From Rhytidiadelphus loreus (Eukaryota; Streptophyta; Bryopsida; Hypnales; Hylocomiaceae), in contig OX344763.1 in NCBI GenBank assembly GCA_947034895.1, positions 75,411,093-75,475,092 on the forward strand: a DNA stretch of 64,000 bases, written 5' to 3'. The notes under the pieces are model-generated. The model had not been told where the DNA came from and did not search any database. It was given only the letters and a program-made list of their open reading frames with translations. Of this stretch, positions 11,640 through 23,553 are shown one piece after another. The translations under genes were made by a program, and so were the position numbers. How positions within the stretch are numbered: the stretch's first letter is position 1; each line of letters begins with the position of its first letter.

Positions 11640-14600
11640 ATGGCTGGACAAGGTGTTGGGAGGGGGGGGCCATGAATGATATGCGGAGGTCCACAAAGGA
11701 TTGGGACCCTTGGCTAGTACCGTGTACCCCAATTGATAATTCCCCCCATGCTCGAAAATGCGTGTTTTGTGGGTGGAGCAAAGCATTTGTATGAAAGAGA
11801 GCATTGATTCACTTTGGCTATGGCAACTCGACTACATCGGAGCGTTGTAAGGAGATCCCTAGAATTGTACGAGAAAAGTTTCGGACTGGCGAGGGGCAAG
11901 TTCCAAGGTCCATGAGTTACGAAGAGATGTATGATGCACCGGCTAGACATGATGCACCAGTTAATGTTGCAGAGTCTATGGTCGCACCTGCATTGGATGT
12001 CGAAGAAGAAGGGTCTCTCAATCCCTTTGAATCAAATGCAAGACCAAATCCTACGCCTGATTCAGTAGATTCTACTGGAACAACACTTGAGAGAAGGAGG
12101 AACATGCCATCTGTTTCTCGGCAAAGAAGCATGGATGAATCATTACAGACGGGCCGCAGACAAGAGTTGGATAAGTTGTGGGCTTCTTTCTTTTACGAGG
12201 CGAACATTTCATTTAATGTTGTGCGCCACCTGGCCTTCGTGAATGCTGTTAAACAAACTGCAGCAGCTGGATTCGTGTACCAACCGCCACCGTATAATGC
12301 GATTCGCACGAAAATGATAGATGTTAAGAAGGCATCGGTTGAAGCCATGGTCTCGGAGCGCACGAGGGTTTCAATAAGTCAGTATGGAGCGACAATTTGT
12401 TCAGATGGTTGGTCCGATACTAATTCACGGCCGTTACTAAATATGATGTTGGTGTGTCCCGCCGGGGATGTCTTTTTGGGATCAGTGGATAGTACTGGGG
12501 AGAAGAAGGATATATCTTACACGACTGAGATGATGACACGATACATTGAGGAAGTTGGGCCTACCAACGTTGTACAATTGTGTACGGACAATGCTGCAGT
12601 CATGACGGGGGCGATGGCAAAGTTGGAAGAAAGGTACCCTGACATTTATAGGCAGGGTTGTGCGGCACACATTTTGGACTTACTCTTAGAAGACTGGGGA
12701 AAGGATCAAAGAGTAAAGGAGTTGGTAAAAAAGGCTTCATCAATTGTGAAGTTCATCAAGAAATACCAACATACTGTGGCGTTGTTTCGGAGATTTTCAC
12801 CAAACAAAGTGTTGAGACTTCCAAGCAAAACACGTTTTGCCACAAATTTCTTGATGATTGATCATTTGGTAGACTGCAAGCAAGCAGTGCACAACGTGAC
12901 ACTGGATGAGATATACATGACGTTCGAGTTGAGTTTGCAAAACCGCAGAAATGGACATTTCATTATGGGCAAGGCCAAACTTGCAAGGCAAGATATCCGT
13001 TCAGAAGAGTTCTGGGTTTAGTGCGACAATTTCCTCCATATGGTAGAGCCCGTGTTGCTTTGTCTTCATCATTTTGATGGAAAAGTCCCAGCAATGCCGA
13101 AAGCTTTAGTAATGATGACGGCCTTGAAGGAGCACATTTATTCTCTCAAGAATGCTCCATTTTTCCTTGATCCAGTGGTGGCAACACGATATGAGAAACA
13201 ATTTGATGCTCGTTGGAAGTTGATGATTACTGACCTACACTATGCGGGGGCACTACTAAATCCATACTTGAGTGACGTGGAGGCTATTCATAACAATGGC
13301 TACACGAAGGGAGCTTTGAATCGAGTCATACGAAAACTGAGCGTACCATTGAACGTGTTAGTGGTGGAAGCAATGCAGAAGCTAACTCAATTTGAAGAGA
13401 AGACAGGTGCATTCGATCCTTTACATGAGGCTTCCGATATCATTGAATGTTAATTATTGCCTCATCAATGGTGGAATCTTGTGGGGGGCAATGCTCTTCC
13501 AAAAATTGCAAAGCGAATTCTCGGTTTGACGTGCTCTGCATCTTTGTGTGAAAGGAATTGGAGCATGTATTCCTTTGTGCACAATAAAGTGCGAAACTGC
13601 TTGGCCACGACAAAGGCGGAGACATTGGTGTATATCTACGCGAATAGCAAACTTGAACGTCAAAAACGTGGACACAACCCAGCCATTTTTTACGACCAGA
13701 TGCTTGCAGATGGAGACGATGAGGACGAGCGTGATGGGCCTTTGTCTTCAGGGGAAGAAGATGACATTGTTCTAGATTTTATGAGAGAACGCGAGCACCG
13801 CAGGGATGAAGAGGATCGATTGCGCAACAATCCTTGGAATGCAATGGTTAGGCCGCCACATAGTCCTCCACGACCAATATACAGGAATACATTTGACTTT
13901 AGTGACGATGGATATGTTTCTCCTGGAAATTCACCTGTACGCAGTCCACTGCAGAACGTCGTGCACAATATGGATGCAATTTCGCCGGCACATGCATCAC
14001 AGAGGAGGGAAAGCACCCCCGACAACAACGACAAAGGCGTACATATTCCCACGGCACCCGTAGAGGAAGAAGGTAGATCTCCAATATCAACTAGTTCGCC
14101 TCCAAATATGGCCTACAATTTAAGAAGCAGTGCACAAGTTCCAATGAGAAGCGAACATGAAGAAGAGGCCATCGAAGTCAATGAAGTTGTACACGAGGGA
14201 ATACCAAATCCCGTTGTATTGAACGCATCTACCCTCGGAACAACTGTTACTACAGATGATGATGATGATGTGCCATTGGCATATGTTATGAATCGAAGTC
14301 GGAATGTGTCGTTGAATCCAGAGACGACTACAAATGTGGCAACAGTGAGGAGGTCTATCCCAACCCTTCCAACAAGGCCACCGGTGCGTGGAGGTGCTCT
14401 ATGGATGGTTGATGAAGAGGTTCACGGCTCAGCTCCACAACCCACTCAACCTTCATCCGTGTCTGGCCCTAGCGAATCATCATTAGGAATCCAAGGGCGC
14501 AACAGTAGAGGCCAAAAAAGGCGTATTAGGAGGGTTGACGAGAGGGGACCTCGAAACCCTAAACGACCCACTCAAATTGTCCAACGGTGTACCATTGGAG

Positions 14601-14914
14601 CGGGATGTTCCACCCAGAATGTTGGACAATCAAGTAGAGGAGGGCGACACCCTGCATCCAACATGGATGGAACTACGGATGCATTGAGGCTCACGAAACG
14701 ACTTGTGCAAACTGAAAGGTTAAGTGGTGTAGATACAGAAGTTCGAAATCTGAACTCAAAGGTAGAGCGTGAGGTATAAATCGAAGTAGTAACAAGGGAA
14801 GATGATGAAATCGAAAGCTCGGGCGACAACAGGAGCAACGAAGAGTCTTACGAAGATACAGACCCTAATGCTGATGAGGTGCTGAGCGATTCCACATTCA
14901 CGCCTGGTGACTAG
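11640..14914 (+). pseudogene. hAT-superfamily transposase, broken copy
   Basis: A DNA transposase of the hAT/DUF659 type. Order of parts: a BED-type zinc finger (C-x2-C near 11763, then H and C), a DUF659-like catalytic region with CSDGWSD (about 12400) and CTDNAAVM (about 12580), the GCAAHILDLLLEDW block (about 12655), and a hAT dimerisation region (QWWNxVGGNALP to ERNWS, 13460-13640). A long acidic, low-complexity tail follows. The start is ATG 11640, matched to the start of the minus-strand copy. Damage: a frameshift in a G run at 11661-11669; in-frame stops TGA 11792, TAG 13019, TAA 13451 and TAA 14777. Comparison with the 45-kb copy shows sense codons at all four stops. Right terminus at 16016; left terminus not found. 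Confidence 0.9.
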
Positions 14915-14935
14915 AGTACTAGAGAAGTAGACAAT

Positions 14936-15003
14936 AATTATAGTTATAGTTATAGTTATAATTATAGTTATAGTTATAGTTATAGTTATAATTATAGTTA
15001 TAA
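14936..15003. repeat. TTATAG microsatellite
   Basis: Six-bp units TTATAG with an occasional TTATAA variant, about eleven copies, directly downstream of the hAT coding region. Confidence 0.9.
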
Positions 15004-15472
15004 GGTTTTAGCTTATATGTTAGGTAGCAAATCTTTGTAGTTCAAGCTTTGAGCCTTCATCCTGATGTGTAAGGATTTTGTAATGCTTCATCAAGCATAT
15101 GAGCATATTAGAGTGAGGGACAGATTACCGGTTTTAAAATATATGTTGAGTTCTAATTGGTAGGCAGTTAGGTGATGACTGCAACGAGGTTATAAAAGTG
15201 CAATGCAAGTATGACTACATTTGAAGTCCGCCTCAAAGCAATATCGATGACTTATTAATATAATTGTTGTTGACATTATTATTGTGGCCTTATACTAGGT
15301 GAATTTTTGGGATTAGAGAAGTTTGTCCAATTTACATTTCATGGGCTCTATTATTTGCACTTGTAAATTGTAAATCCCAATATAACGTAGCACCTAATTC
15401 TGCGCTTATAAAACACCTATGTGACGTGTTACTTCAAAGACTGAATATGCCAAACTGAAATCCTAAACTGAA
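15004..15472. other. 3' non-coding part of hAT copy 1
   Basis: No gene or repeat recognised. AT-rich and inside the element by position. Confidence 0.4.
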
Positions 15473-15835
15473 CCTGCGGTCGCCCTGGAACACGCGGTCG
15501 CTATCTGCTGCTCCGACCCATAGTCGCCCTGTAACCCACAGTCGCCCCTACCTGTCGGACTCGCGGTCGCCCTCAGTACCTGAAGCCGCGGTCGCCCCTT
15601 CACCCGAAGTTGCCCTAAAGCCTTTGACCCGCAGTCGCCCACTCACCCGCAGTCGCCTCTATTTTTTCCACCCGAGGTCGCCCCTTCATCCGAAGTCGCC
15701 CTAGCGCCCCAGACCCGCAGTCGCCCCTTCACCCGTAGTCGTCTTCCACCCAAACCCGCAGTCGCCTCAATTTTTCCACCCGAGGTCGCCCAAGGCAGAC
15801 CTGCACGTGCCCACACCCGCAGTCGCCCACGCTGG
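15473..15835 (+). repeat. GC motif array 3' of hAT gene
   Basis: About fifteen ACCCGCAGTCGCCC / ACCCGAGGTCGCCC copies on the plus strand, the same orientation relative to the gene as the 5' array. The minus-strand hAT copy has the equivalent cluster at 44505-44770. Confidence 0.85.
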
Positions 15836-16016
15836 CTGTCCACGTCAGTTCCGAAGCCCTGCCACGTAGGCAAAATCTATTTACCATGGGGTAAAATTTT
15901 TTACCCCTCCGCGACGTGATGTCAAGTAAACTCGACACTTCGTGACACGCGACACGCGACGTCAGACATCATACACGACGCCTAAACCCAAAAATATGTC
16001 AGACAAGACAACCCTG
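15836..16016 (+). mobile_element. Right terminus of hAT element 1
   Basis: Ends in TGTCAGACAAGACAACCCTG (15997-16016), the exact inverse of the first 20 bp at 44318. Subterminal sequence is also shared in inverse form (a CCACGT.. segment and a GGTAAAATTTTTTACCCC palindrome). hAT elements make 8-bp duplications; the 8 bp outside are GACAAGGG, but no left end with that flank was found. Confidence 0.8.
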
Positions 16017-16057
16017 GACAAGGGTTCACGTCTCTGTGTTCAAGCCTCCCACGCCTA

Positions 16058-17102
16058 TTGGGGGGGGCGTATTTTCAATTGTGGACTCCCGTTTATTCAA
16101 TTTTCAAATACTACTTTGAACAAGGGATTTCGCATATGCAGGCCTTGTTGCTGTTGCCTGCGGCGCCGCCTCCCGTTGCTTTGCCCTTGTACAGTTATTT
16201 TGTTGTCTTGGAGTTGGAAGGAGTCCTATGCCAAGTTGAGCACGTTGGGCCCCTCGGATCTGTTCGCTCCCCCGCAACAAACACACCATCGGAAGACGAT
16301 TACGATCCCACAAAACGCCACATCTTAGGGGAGTTCTCTGTCTCGTGTCGTCCCGAAGTGCGCGAATTCCTTAGAGGCTTGGTGAAGAGGTTTCGCTTGT
16401 CTATGTGGACGAGGCTGCCGGCCGTCGTGGCCAATCCCATGATCGATTTCCTCTTCCGCGGCTTGGAGCGCTTGTCCATGCGCGTGCTCACGCTCGAGGA
16501 CTGCACTCCATCGTGGAGAGACGATCGTGGCGGTTGTGCACGTGTAGGCCCCTCCTACACCTCCCCTCGTGGCCTTGTTCGGCGCACCCCATCCAATCCG
16601 AGTGGGATACCGACGTCGAGGAGGACAGGTACGTTCAGTTCCCCGACCATCCCGAGGGGAGGCTGAGGCTCAAGGTTCTGCACAAGGCTGTCTGGAATAA
16701 AGATAGGTTCAAATCTGCACGTTCAAGGCCAATTCTAGCAACACACTACTTATCGATTCCTCCCCCGAGAGCAACATCCTCAATCCTGTGCACAATGCCA
16801 TCTTCCCGTTGTCGTACATTGGCAGCCCGCACCATTCCACCTTGGATAGGATGTTGCGACTCTATCTCAAGGGCTTGCTAGAGTCCGGTCTTAGCGTGTC
16901 GCAGTACGTGTCTCGGAATCCGTTTTTCGGAAACCTCACGACGCCCTTTTTCAGACTCAATGTGCGCGCGTTAGCTACGTTGCAGGACAGGTCTCTCTTG
17001 CTGGAGTATCCAGAGTTCGTCGGCATGTACAATAGAGACGGGAACGATCATTTCGTCTATCAAAGAGCGAAGCACGTGGTGCAAAAGAAAGAAAAGGGTT
17101 GA
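16058..17102 (+). pseudogene. FCP1/NIF-type HAD phosphatase homolog, frameshifted
   Basis: Resembles the FCP1-like small C-terminal-domain phosphatase family (NIF domain). Three frames together give the family order: VVLELEGVLC in the motif I position, then RPEVREFLRGLVKRF, then ANPMIDFLF; later NTLLIDSSPESNILNPVHNA (motif III-like region), then FPLSYIG and LRLYLKGLLESG. Frame changes occur near 16560-16600 and near 16725. The two catalytic aspartates of motif I (DLDG in active members) are both glutamate here. The start is unclear because a hAT terminus ends 42 bp upstream and may have cut off the original 5' end. GC-rich codon use differs from neighbouring AT-rich DNA. Almost certainly not functional. 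Confidence 0.7.
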
Positions 17103-18072
17103 TGCACCAAGCGGAAATGGATGGGTGTGTAGGGGCGGCGTTGCGTTCGCGCTATCGGCGGGCACTCCGTCGACAATGCGCGAAGGGGCCCTCGACGGAT
17201 GAAGCGACGGCGGACCCAGATGACAGAAGGAGTGGGCTCCTCCGACAGTTGCGAGGCGCCGGGCAAGGTGGGCGACGCGGGTGAGGATGTGACCTCGACT
17301 TCCCTATAAGAAGACATCACTGTTGACGAGCACGTGGTGCGATGGTGTATGTATGTGGTAAGGTGGGTTGTTCGCTCCCCTGGATGGTTGAATTGAGGTA
17401 CGCAGGGGACGACGGATGAGTTTGATGGAGAAACAATTTTTTCCCGCCCTACACTAGGCTGTAGTCTAGGATAGGGTGAAATTGTTTGTCCATCGAATAC
17501 TCCGTTGCTCCTCTTTTCCCACTCTAAACTTTGTCTTTCCGGAGGTCGTCCAAAAAAACGCAATCACGTTTGCACGGTCTTGACCATTGTCTTCGTTGTG
17601 CAGGATCCTTCCGGGCAGTCACCTCCCTAAGTGGCCGACGTGACGAATGTTGGAGTGTCAGCGCTTGTAGTTCAGATCGCGCGGTTTGAACTGTGGGCAG
17701 CATCCTCAACTCGTCTGCGAAGGTTACAACGGAAGGCTGCACAGTCGCGTTTCAAGTCCAAAGTCTAGTCTACCCTTCATTGCTTTTAGTAATAGCTCCA
17801 CACTAACATTGCTGAACATGGACTCATGATGAGCCATGGATGACTTTCCCATACAACATAAATGACATTTACAGATGCATCTCATTAGAGATATTTTAGA
17901 AACATTTTCAGAATTTTAGAAACATTTTCAGTTCATCATTCTTGTCAACAATATACTCATTCCCACATTGGATAGACTAATACAAATACCCGCATTTTTT
18001 TAACACGAGTCCCCAATCCCATAGAGCGTGGTTCCCTTCGTCATAACATCATTTCTCCAACGCTAGTAGGCA
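17103..18072. other. Flank of phosphatase pseudogene; repeat remnant
   Basis: 17103-17560 has GC-rich ORF shadows but nothing recognisable. 17640-17720 resembles 22625-22700 (GTAGTTCAGATCGCGCGG / GCAGTTCAGACCGCACGG, then GGCAGCATCCTCA), so it belongs to the repeat family containing the palindromes. Confidence 0.4.
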
Positions 18073-18920
18073 TCTATTTGCCGATCATATCGTGTGGGTG
18101 GTCGTTGTAGGGCACCTTGAGAAGGTCCGGAAAATATTCGTGCATTGTAGTGCTGACCGATTCGGACGATGTCAACGTGCTGGATGGATCGTTGTTGAAC
18201 ACGTCTCTTGTGTGGAGCGGATGCGCCTTGCGTTCACGGGACTTCCAAGGGCAACGACGGGAGGCGTTGCCATGAACCCCTCTCTCTGTCATCGTTCGAG
18301 GTACACCACGAGAGCCACCGTCATGCGTCGTCTTCCTCCGCGACATCCTTCCATCTCCGTGGGCTTCGACCGCAGCCGGTCTACCATTGCCAAGATGGGG
18401 ACTGCCGTGGACGTTGCCTATCAACGCACCTGTTGGCTGCTCAAAATGCGAGCCCTCGAGTGAGAGTGGAGCAATGATATCCAACTCTGCTCATTCCTCG
18501 AAAAATGCACAGCAGCATGTGTTCGATGATTGCGCATTGTTGGATATGAGTTTTCGACTCTCACTTGAGGGCACTTGTTATGAGCAGACAACAGGTGCGC
18601 TGATAGGCACCTTTTCACAGTAGTCCCCATCCCGGCAAAGGTTGACCGGTTTTGGTGCCAACCCTCGAAAACGATGCCCTTGAACGATGCGAGGAGGGCG
18701 TTTATGCCAATGCCTCCCGTCGTTGCGCACTGGAAGTCCCGTGAAGGCAAGGCGCACTTTGTTACGGGGTGGGTTCCCGTGAACACAAGAGCGGGTTCAG
18801 CAATGATCCATCCGGCTATGGGATGATGACAGCATGGGTCTGCACTGTAATGGATGAGCATTTGACCGCGAACCTCGGAGTGCCGTGCGAGGACCTTACG
18901 ACGATGTGATCGGCGAATAG
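18073..18920. repeat. Long imperfect palindrome (foldback) 1
   Basis: The left end CTATTTGCCGATCATATCGT (18073) pairs with ACGATGTGATCGGCGAATAG (18901-18920). Pairing continues inward to a centre near 18500 (TATCAACGCACC / GGTGCGCTGATA; TTGGCTGCTCA / TGAGCAGACAA). Arms are about 400 bp with scattered mismatches. ORFs on both strands through it are mirror shadows. Confidence 0.85.
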
Positions 18921-20231
18921 ACTCTTGCTAGTGTTGATCAAGCTGGAGAATCATCACGAAGCGACGATGGTTGGAGCGTCGGTGTCGCTCGCGTAGTCTA
19001 GGCGTAGGTATCTTTAACACCACAAAAGCGTTAAGATGACACGAGTTATTATCCGAGGGAATTCCAGATGTTGTTGCAATAGATAGGTTTCCGGAACTAC
19101 GGATCTACCCGGAAATGTCAATCCGTTGTATGATCCAGCACAACACAAACACCAAGTTCCGGAAATACTATCTTCCGGAATCAAATCCGGATTCGTCTTG
19201 ATCCGGACTCTTACTCCTCCTATCCGTCACACTAGTTTTTGGTACCTCTGTTTTACCCTCAGAGGGTCCGCACTTGCTCTTTCCGAGGGGTAGGGAACAT
19301 CACCCCTCAAGTAACACACGTATCAACTCCTAAACAACAAACAACTATCCGTCCTCAAAGTTCTCAGTCTGGTAAGGAGGAAAGATGGTCCCTCTCACAA
19401 CTTTCTAGATGGCCACCTGGAAGGTAGGTCACGTAGAGATACACCCTCACCCGCCCTTACTACAACGACACTCAGCTATTTTCCGGATCAAGCTTTCGCC
19501 TACTCCTGAGGTTGGCAGACCTTCCGGTGGTTTGGGAATATTCCACTAGGCGGTTGCCAACTTCCGCACGAGACTACTCTCGAGTTCCCGGACTAGCTCC
19601 CTGACCACTACCGGATCCCACCGGATCACCGTTCCAGCAATTTAAAGGCACCGCGCACAGCTTCTCACTTGTAAACTAGATTCAACCGCAAAACAACCAC
19701 GGATAGTTGAAATCCGGAACTAAAGGACTTACTTCCTAGCTATCGACCGTTCTTGAGGTTGGCAGACCTTCCAATGGTTTGGGAATGTTCCACTTGGCGA
19801 CTGTTGACTTCCGCACAGAACTACTCAAGAGTTCCGGACTAGCTCCCTGACCACTACTGGATCCCACCGGATCACCGTTCCAGCAATTTAAAGGCACCGC
19901 GCACAGCTCCTCAAGTTTAATCTTAAACTATTCCGCAGAACACCTTCAGCTTGATTTGGATACCAACCAATCCGGATTCCTACCTTGCACACTCTCCCGA
20001 AAACATCCACCCACAAGTAATCAAGACGCGATACGCAAGATAATGATTCCCAAGGTGTTTATTCCTGGGTGCTCAGATTGAATGACACAAAATGGAATGA
20101 CAGGCTACAAGCCGGCCCATCCTTAAAATTCCTAAAATTCCGGATCAGCGGATCCCACATCCGGAACACCTGCGTCGGAAACAAAATACCAAAACTAACA
20201 AACCAACTGCGCTACTAAGTCATTTGCCCTT
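18921..20231. repeat. TCCGGA-rich sequence with an internal direct repeat
   Basis: From about 19070 the words CCGGA and TCCGG occur every few dozen bases. A segment of about 180 bp is repeated: 19500-19690 and 19750-19930 share GAGGTTGGCAGACCTTCC, GACTAGCTCCCTGACCACTA and CAGCAATTTAAAGGCACCGC. No gene recognised; probably the 3' non-coding part of the element whose ORF lies at 20232-22130. Confidence 0.6.
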
Positions 20232-22130
20232 CTAGGTCTTCTTCGCGGACGTTCCACCCTTCGAAATCCGGGTTGCCGCTTTCTGCTGAATCTGCTTCGT
20301 CGGGGTGGACTTTATTGCAGATCGAGTCCTTGGCGGACCCGGATCCGTCTCCGCATACTTAGAGTCGGAAGAGGAGTTGGTTACCGCTTCCTCTTCTTCT
20401 GACTCGAGAACTTCTTCCGGATCACTGGGGACCTTCCGCCTGGTGGCCTTCTTCTTTTCTAGATCTATGACCTCAATAGGGGTCGTCGGTGGTGGCCGCG
20501 GAGGAGTCTGCTGCTGCATGTGGGTGAACTCCTCCAGATGGGTCCGAGCCGGATTCTAAATCCCAACCGAAATCTCCGTCATCGCGGTTACTTCTGTAGA
20601 GGAATCCGGAAGAGGTGGAAAAAGATTTACCGAAGTGTTCCGGGGCGTCAGGACCGGATCCGGAATCCTCCTTCCATCCGTAATCTCCTTCTGCACCAAG
20701 GATCTACCGGGTGCTGGCTGGGTCGATGATCATGCTCCAAGGTTGAGCTGAGTCGTCTCCGCGAACTCCCCTCCGAGTATTTCCGGTAACAAAGAAGTGT
20801 CTAATTCGCTGAGCGGATCGAAGTGGCCGACCAACTGGCGCATCTCCTTCAGTGCGACCTCGATCCGCACCTCAAAGTCTACCAAGATCTTTACGAACTT
20901 GGTTCCGGTTATGTGACCTTCTTGGGTCATCTGGTTGTTTCAGAGTGCGGATCTGGTGATGATATCCGTTGGCGGGTCGATGAATTCCCTCAGTTTCCGG
21001 ACCAACTCCGTCACATCCGTTGCCCGTTTGTTGGCGGTGTTCATCTCCCTTTCCACCTAGGTTGCGCGGTTTTGAAGATGATCCCGCTCCGCCTCCACAG
21101 TCCGGATCCGGCCCTCCAGCAAGCTAACCATCTCCGGATTTGGTATGCTGTTGATTGCCTCCACAATCTTCGTTTCGTCCGCTACCTTCAACATCGTGCA
21201 GACTCTCCTGATTAGAGTGGCCATCCAGTCGTTTGATGCCTTTTGGCTCCGCAACCAAGAGATCGTGGACTCGAATATGTCCAGATCCGGCTCAGTGTTC
21301 CGGAATGGAACAGGGTCTGGAAGCTGGCTCTTCCCCCTTGAATCCGGATCCGTACTCTTCCGGCGGGAGTCGTGCTCTGGTTCCGGCTTCTCTTCCTCGT
21401 CTGATTCATGATCCACCGGATCCGATTCCGAGGGAAGACCATACCGCAACAAACTGTCTTCCTACCGGTAGATGATGTCTTCCGGATTGCTAAGTACCTC
21501 CTGCTTGTGGTACAAGTGGAGGAGGTATGGACTAATGGGGCCTGACTTCTTCCCCACTAGGTTTCCGGACAGCTTTTCCACGATGGAGTGGATGATGAGC
21601 CCCCAACTGATTGGTCTAGGGGCCGGTTTTCCTCTCTCCCTTAAAGCTCCAAAAATTGTGTTTGCCAGAGTGACTGTAATCCGGCTGGGCTTTTCCGGAT
21701 ACAAGATGGGGCTTAGAAACTCTAGGAGTCTCTGATCCCTAGGGTTCCGGCAGTTAGATGCGGCGTAACCCTCCTTAGGGTCGGCCGGGTTCCAGAACCT
21801 ATCTGCTACGAACTTATCCGTCCGGACAGCCCATCCAGATCCCCTAGTGGACGCGAAGTAGACTCCGGCCCACATTTCTACCGTCCATGACTTTGGACAA
21901 CCCCTGACGGATAGGTGGTACTGGTTGGGAGCGTCGTAAACTATCTCGTCTATCATGTCCTCGCTCCGGATGTTCCAGGGTCTTTTCAGAAACCCCAGAC
22001 ACCCCATATCCGTCAGGTCGTCCTCTAGTTGCCGGTGGTGTTCCGAATTCTCAGGGATTTCTGGACTAATCATCCGAGCGGTGATCCTTGACTTCCGCTG
22101 CACACTGGGCCCTGCCATAACTACCGACAT
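20232..22130 (-). pseudogene. Decayed element-encoded ORF (gag-like position, no known domain)
   Basis: The minus strand from 22130 (ATG) gives 222 residues (GPSVQRKSRI, later VYFASTRGSGWAVRTDKF and SPYLLHLYHKQEVL) ending in TAG at 21462. The same frame then continues past stops at 21057 (TAG), about 20934 (TGA) and about 20730 (TGA). It passes through an acidic and charged stretch (SDEEEKPEPEHDSRRKS), a heptad-rich segment and a region encoding PVLTPRNTS. A last open part ends at 20232 (PPRPPPTTP and an acidic EEVLESEEEE run). This suggests one long protein that has lost its frame by point mutation. I recognise no domain and see no zinc knuckle, protease or reverse transcriptase. It could be a gag-like protein of a retroelement or another element-specific gene. 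Confidence 0.45.
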
Positions 22131-22640
22131 ATTCTATCCTCACTTCCAACTCACTTCCACTAATTTTCCGCTAATCTTTCGCTAATCTTCCGTCGCCGGT
22201 TCCGCCTTTCTTTCGTCCTACTTTCCGGAGCGATCAGCACCGGCCTCCCCTTCTCTCCCTAACGCGTTCCTATCTCACCACACTTTCACTCACTAAGCGC
22301 CATTGCGATAATCACGCGGAGAAAGAGGAAGAATGAAGGAGACAACAGGGGTTAAGTAGTTTTTGGCTTGGCGTTCCCGTAAGTTCCCTAGCCGGACTAG
22401 GCTCTAGGGCCTACTTGGCCGGAACTTTCCGGTTTCCGGATTAGGGTTAGGGTTTCCGGTTAGGGTTTTCGGATCCAACTGTAACCCTAATTACAGTTTA
22501 AGGATTTCCATGAAGGCTCTAATTCCTATTTCTGGTTTTGGGCTTCCTATTTCCTACCTATTATGGAAAATTTGAAAATTGCTATTCTATATAATTACTA
22601 TTATCTATTATTTATGTTTATCTAGATGTTGCGTACTTCC
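22131..22640. other. 5' flank of the TCCGGA-rich element
   Basis: The TCCGG words continue to about 22470, with GGGTTAGGG telomere-like words at 22440-22465, then turn to AT-rich sequence. No gene. The element boundary is probably near 22500-22640. Confidence 0.4.
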
Positions 22641-23158
22641 ACAATTGGCGCCTGCAGTTCAGACCGCACGGTTTAAACCCTAGGCAGCATCCTCAGCTCG
22701 CACGCGGAGAACTCGGTAGGCATTGCTCGGTTGGATGCGCCTTGCGTTCACGGGAATTGCAAGGGCAACGACAGGAGGCGGTACTATGAACCCCTCCCTC
22801 CACCATCGTTCGAGGTACACCATGAGAGCCACCGTCATGCGTTGTCCTCCTCCGCGACATCCTTCCGTCACCGTGGGCTTTGACTGCAGCTGCTCTACCA
22901 TTGCCGGGATGGGGACTATTGTGGACAAGGGGCCTATCAACGCACCTGTTGGCTGCTCACAATGCGAGCCCTCAAGTGGGAGTGGAGCAATGATATCCAA
23001 CTCTGCTCATTCCTCGAAAAATACACAGGAGCATGTGTTCGATGATTGCGCATTGTTGGATATGAATGTTCTACTCCCACTCGAAGGTCCTTGTTCTGAG
23101 CAGCCAACAGGTGCGCTGATAGGCACCTTGTTCACAATAGTCCCCATTCCGACAATGG
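22641..23158. repeat. Foldback palindrome 2 and flank
   Basis: Inverted arms 22898-23010 and 23045-23158 (CCATTGCCGGGATGGGGACT pairs with AGTCCCCATTCCGACAATGG). The core is about 90% like the core of palindrome 1. To the left, 22641-22897 matches 18230-18390 and 17665-17715, but the corresponding right arm is absent, so this copy is truncated. Confidence 0.75.
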
Positions 23159-23553
23159 TGTCACAATACTTGTCCACCAATCCCTTCTCTTGGGGCCCCG
23201 ACATTCATTAGAGGCAGACAAAGCTGGGACTTAGAGTCCTCTGGCTCCGGCTGCGTGGCCCCAAAGGAGGAAGGAATAGACATCACCTTGGTGCGATTGT
23301 AAATGAGGTTGTTGAGGACTCCGTATATCATAAGGTGGGCTTATCAGTACCCTACGTGGTCTTTGAGTGCGCTGTTCAGCCCCCCCAAGATCGGAATTGA
23401 CCGTTGGCCTTTTTGTACAGGATATTTGGTCTCTCTCCAACAGTAAGGCAATCTAGTTTCCGGGTGTCGACCACATCCCCACGTTGCTTACATCCCCTCG
23501 ACTGGGCAAAACTGTAGACTCTCAACGGACCACCATTTCACCAACACCAGCGG
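23159..23553. other. Spacer between palindromes
   Basis: No gene recognised. 23455-23553 resembles 24893-24990 (TAGTTTCCGGGTGTCGACCA), the flank shared by palindromes 3 and 4. Confidence 0.4.

Noticed and set aside
11792..14779. Reassigned stop codons (alternative genetic code) to explain in-frame TAG/TAA/TGA
   Set aside because: All three stop codons occur in frame, at positions where the sister copy has different residues (Arg, Glu, Asn, Ile), and intact genes in the window end normally.
18074..18484. Mirror ORFs of 120-160 codons on both strands in the palindromes
   Set aside because: They arise from the inverted symmetry; copies contain stops at different places and no domain.
22635..22660. 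TGGCGCC word as a retroelement primer-binding site
   Set aside because: It is palindromic, there is no LTR beside it, and the region matches the palindrome-flank repeat at 17640.
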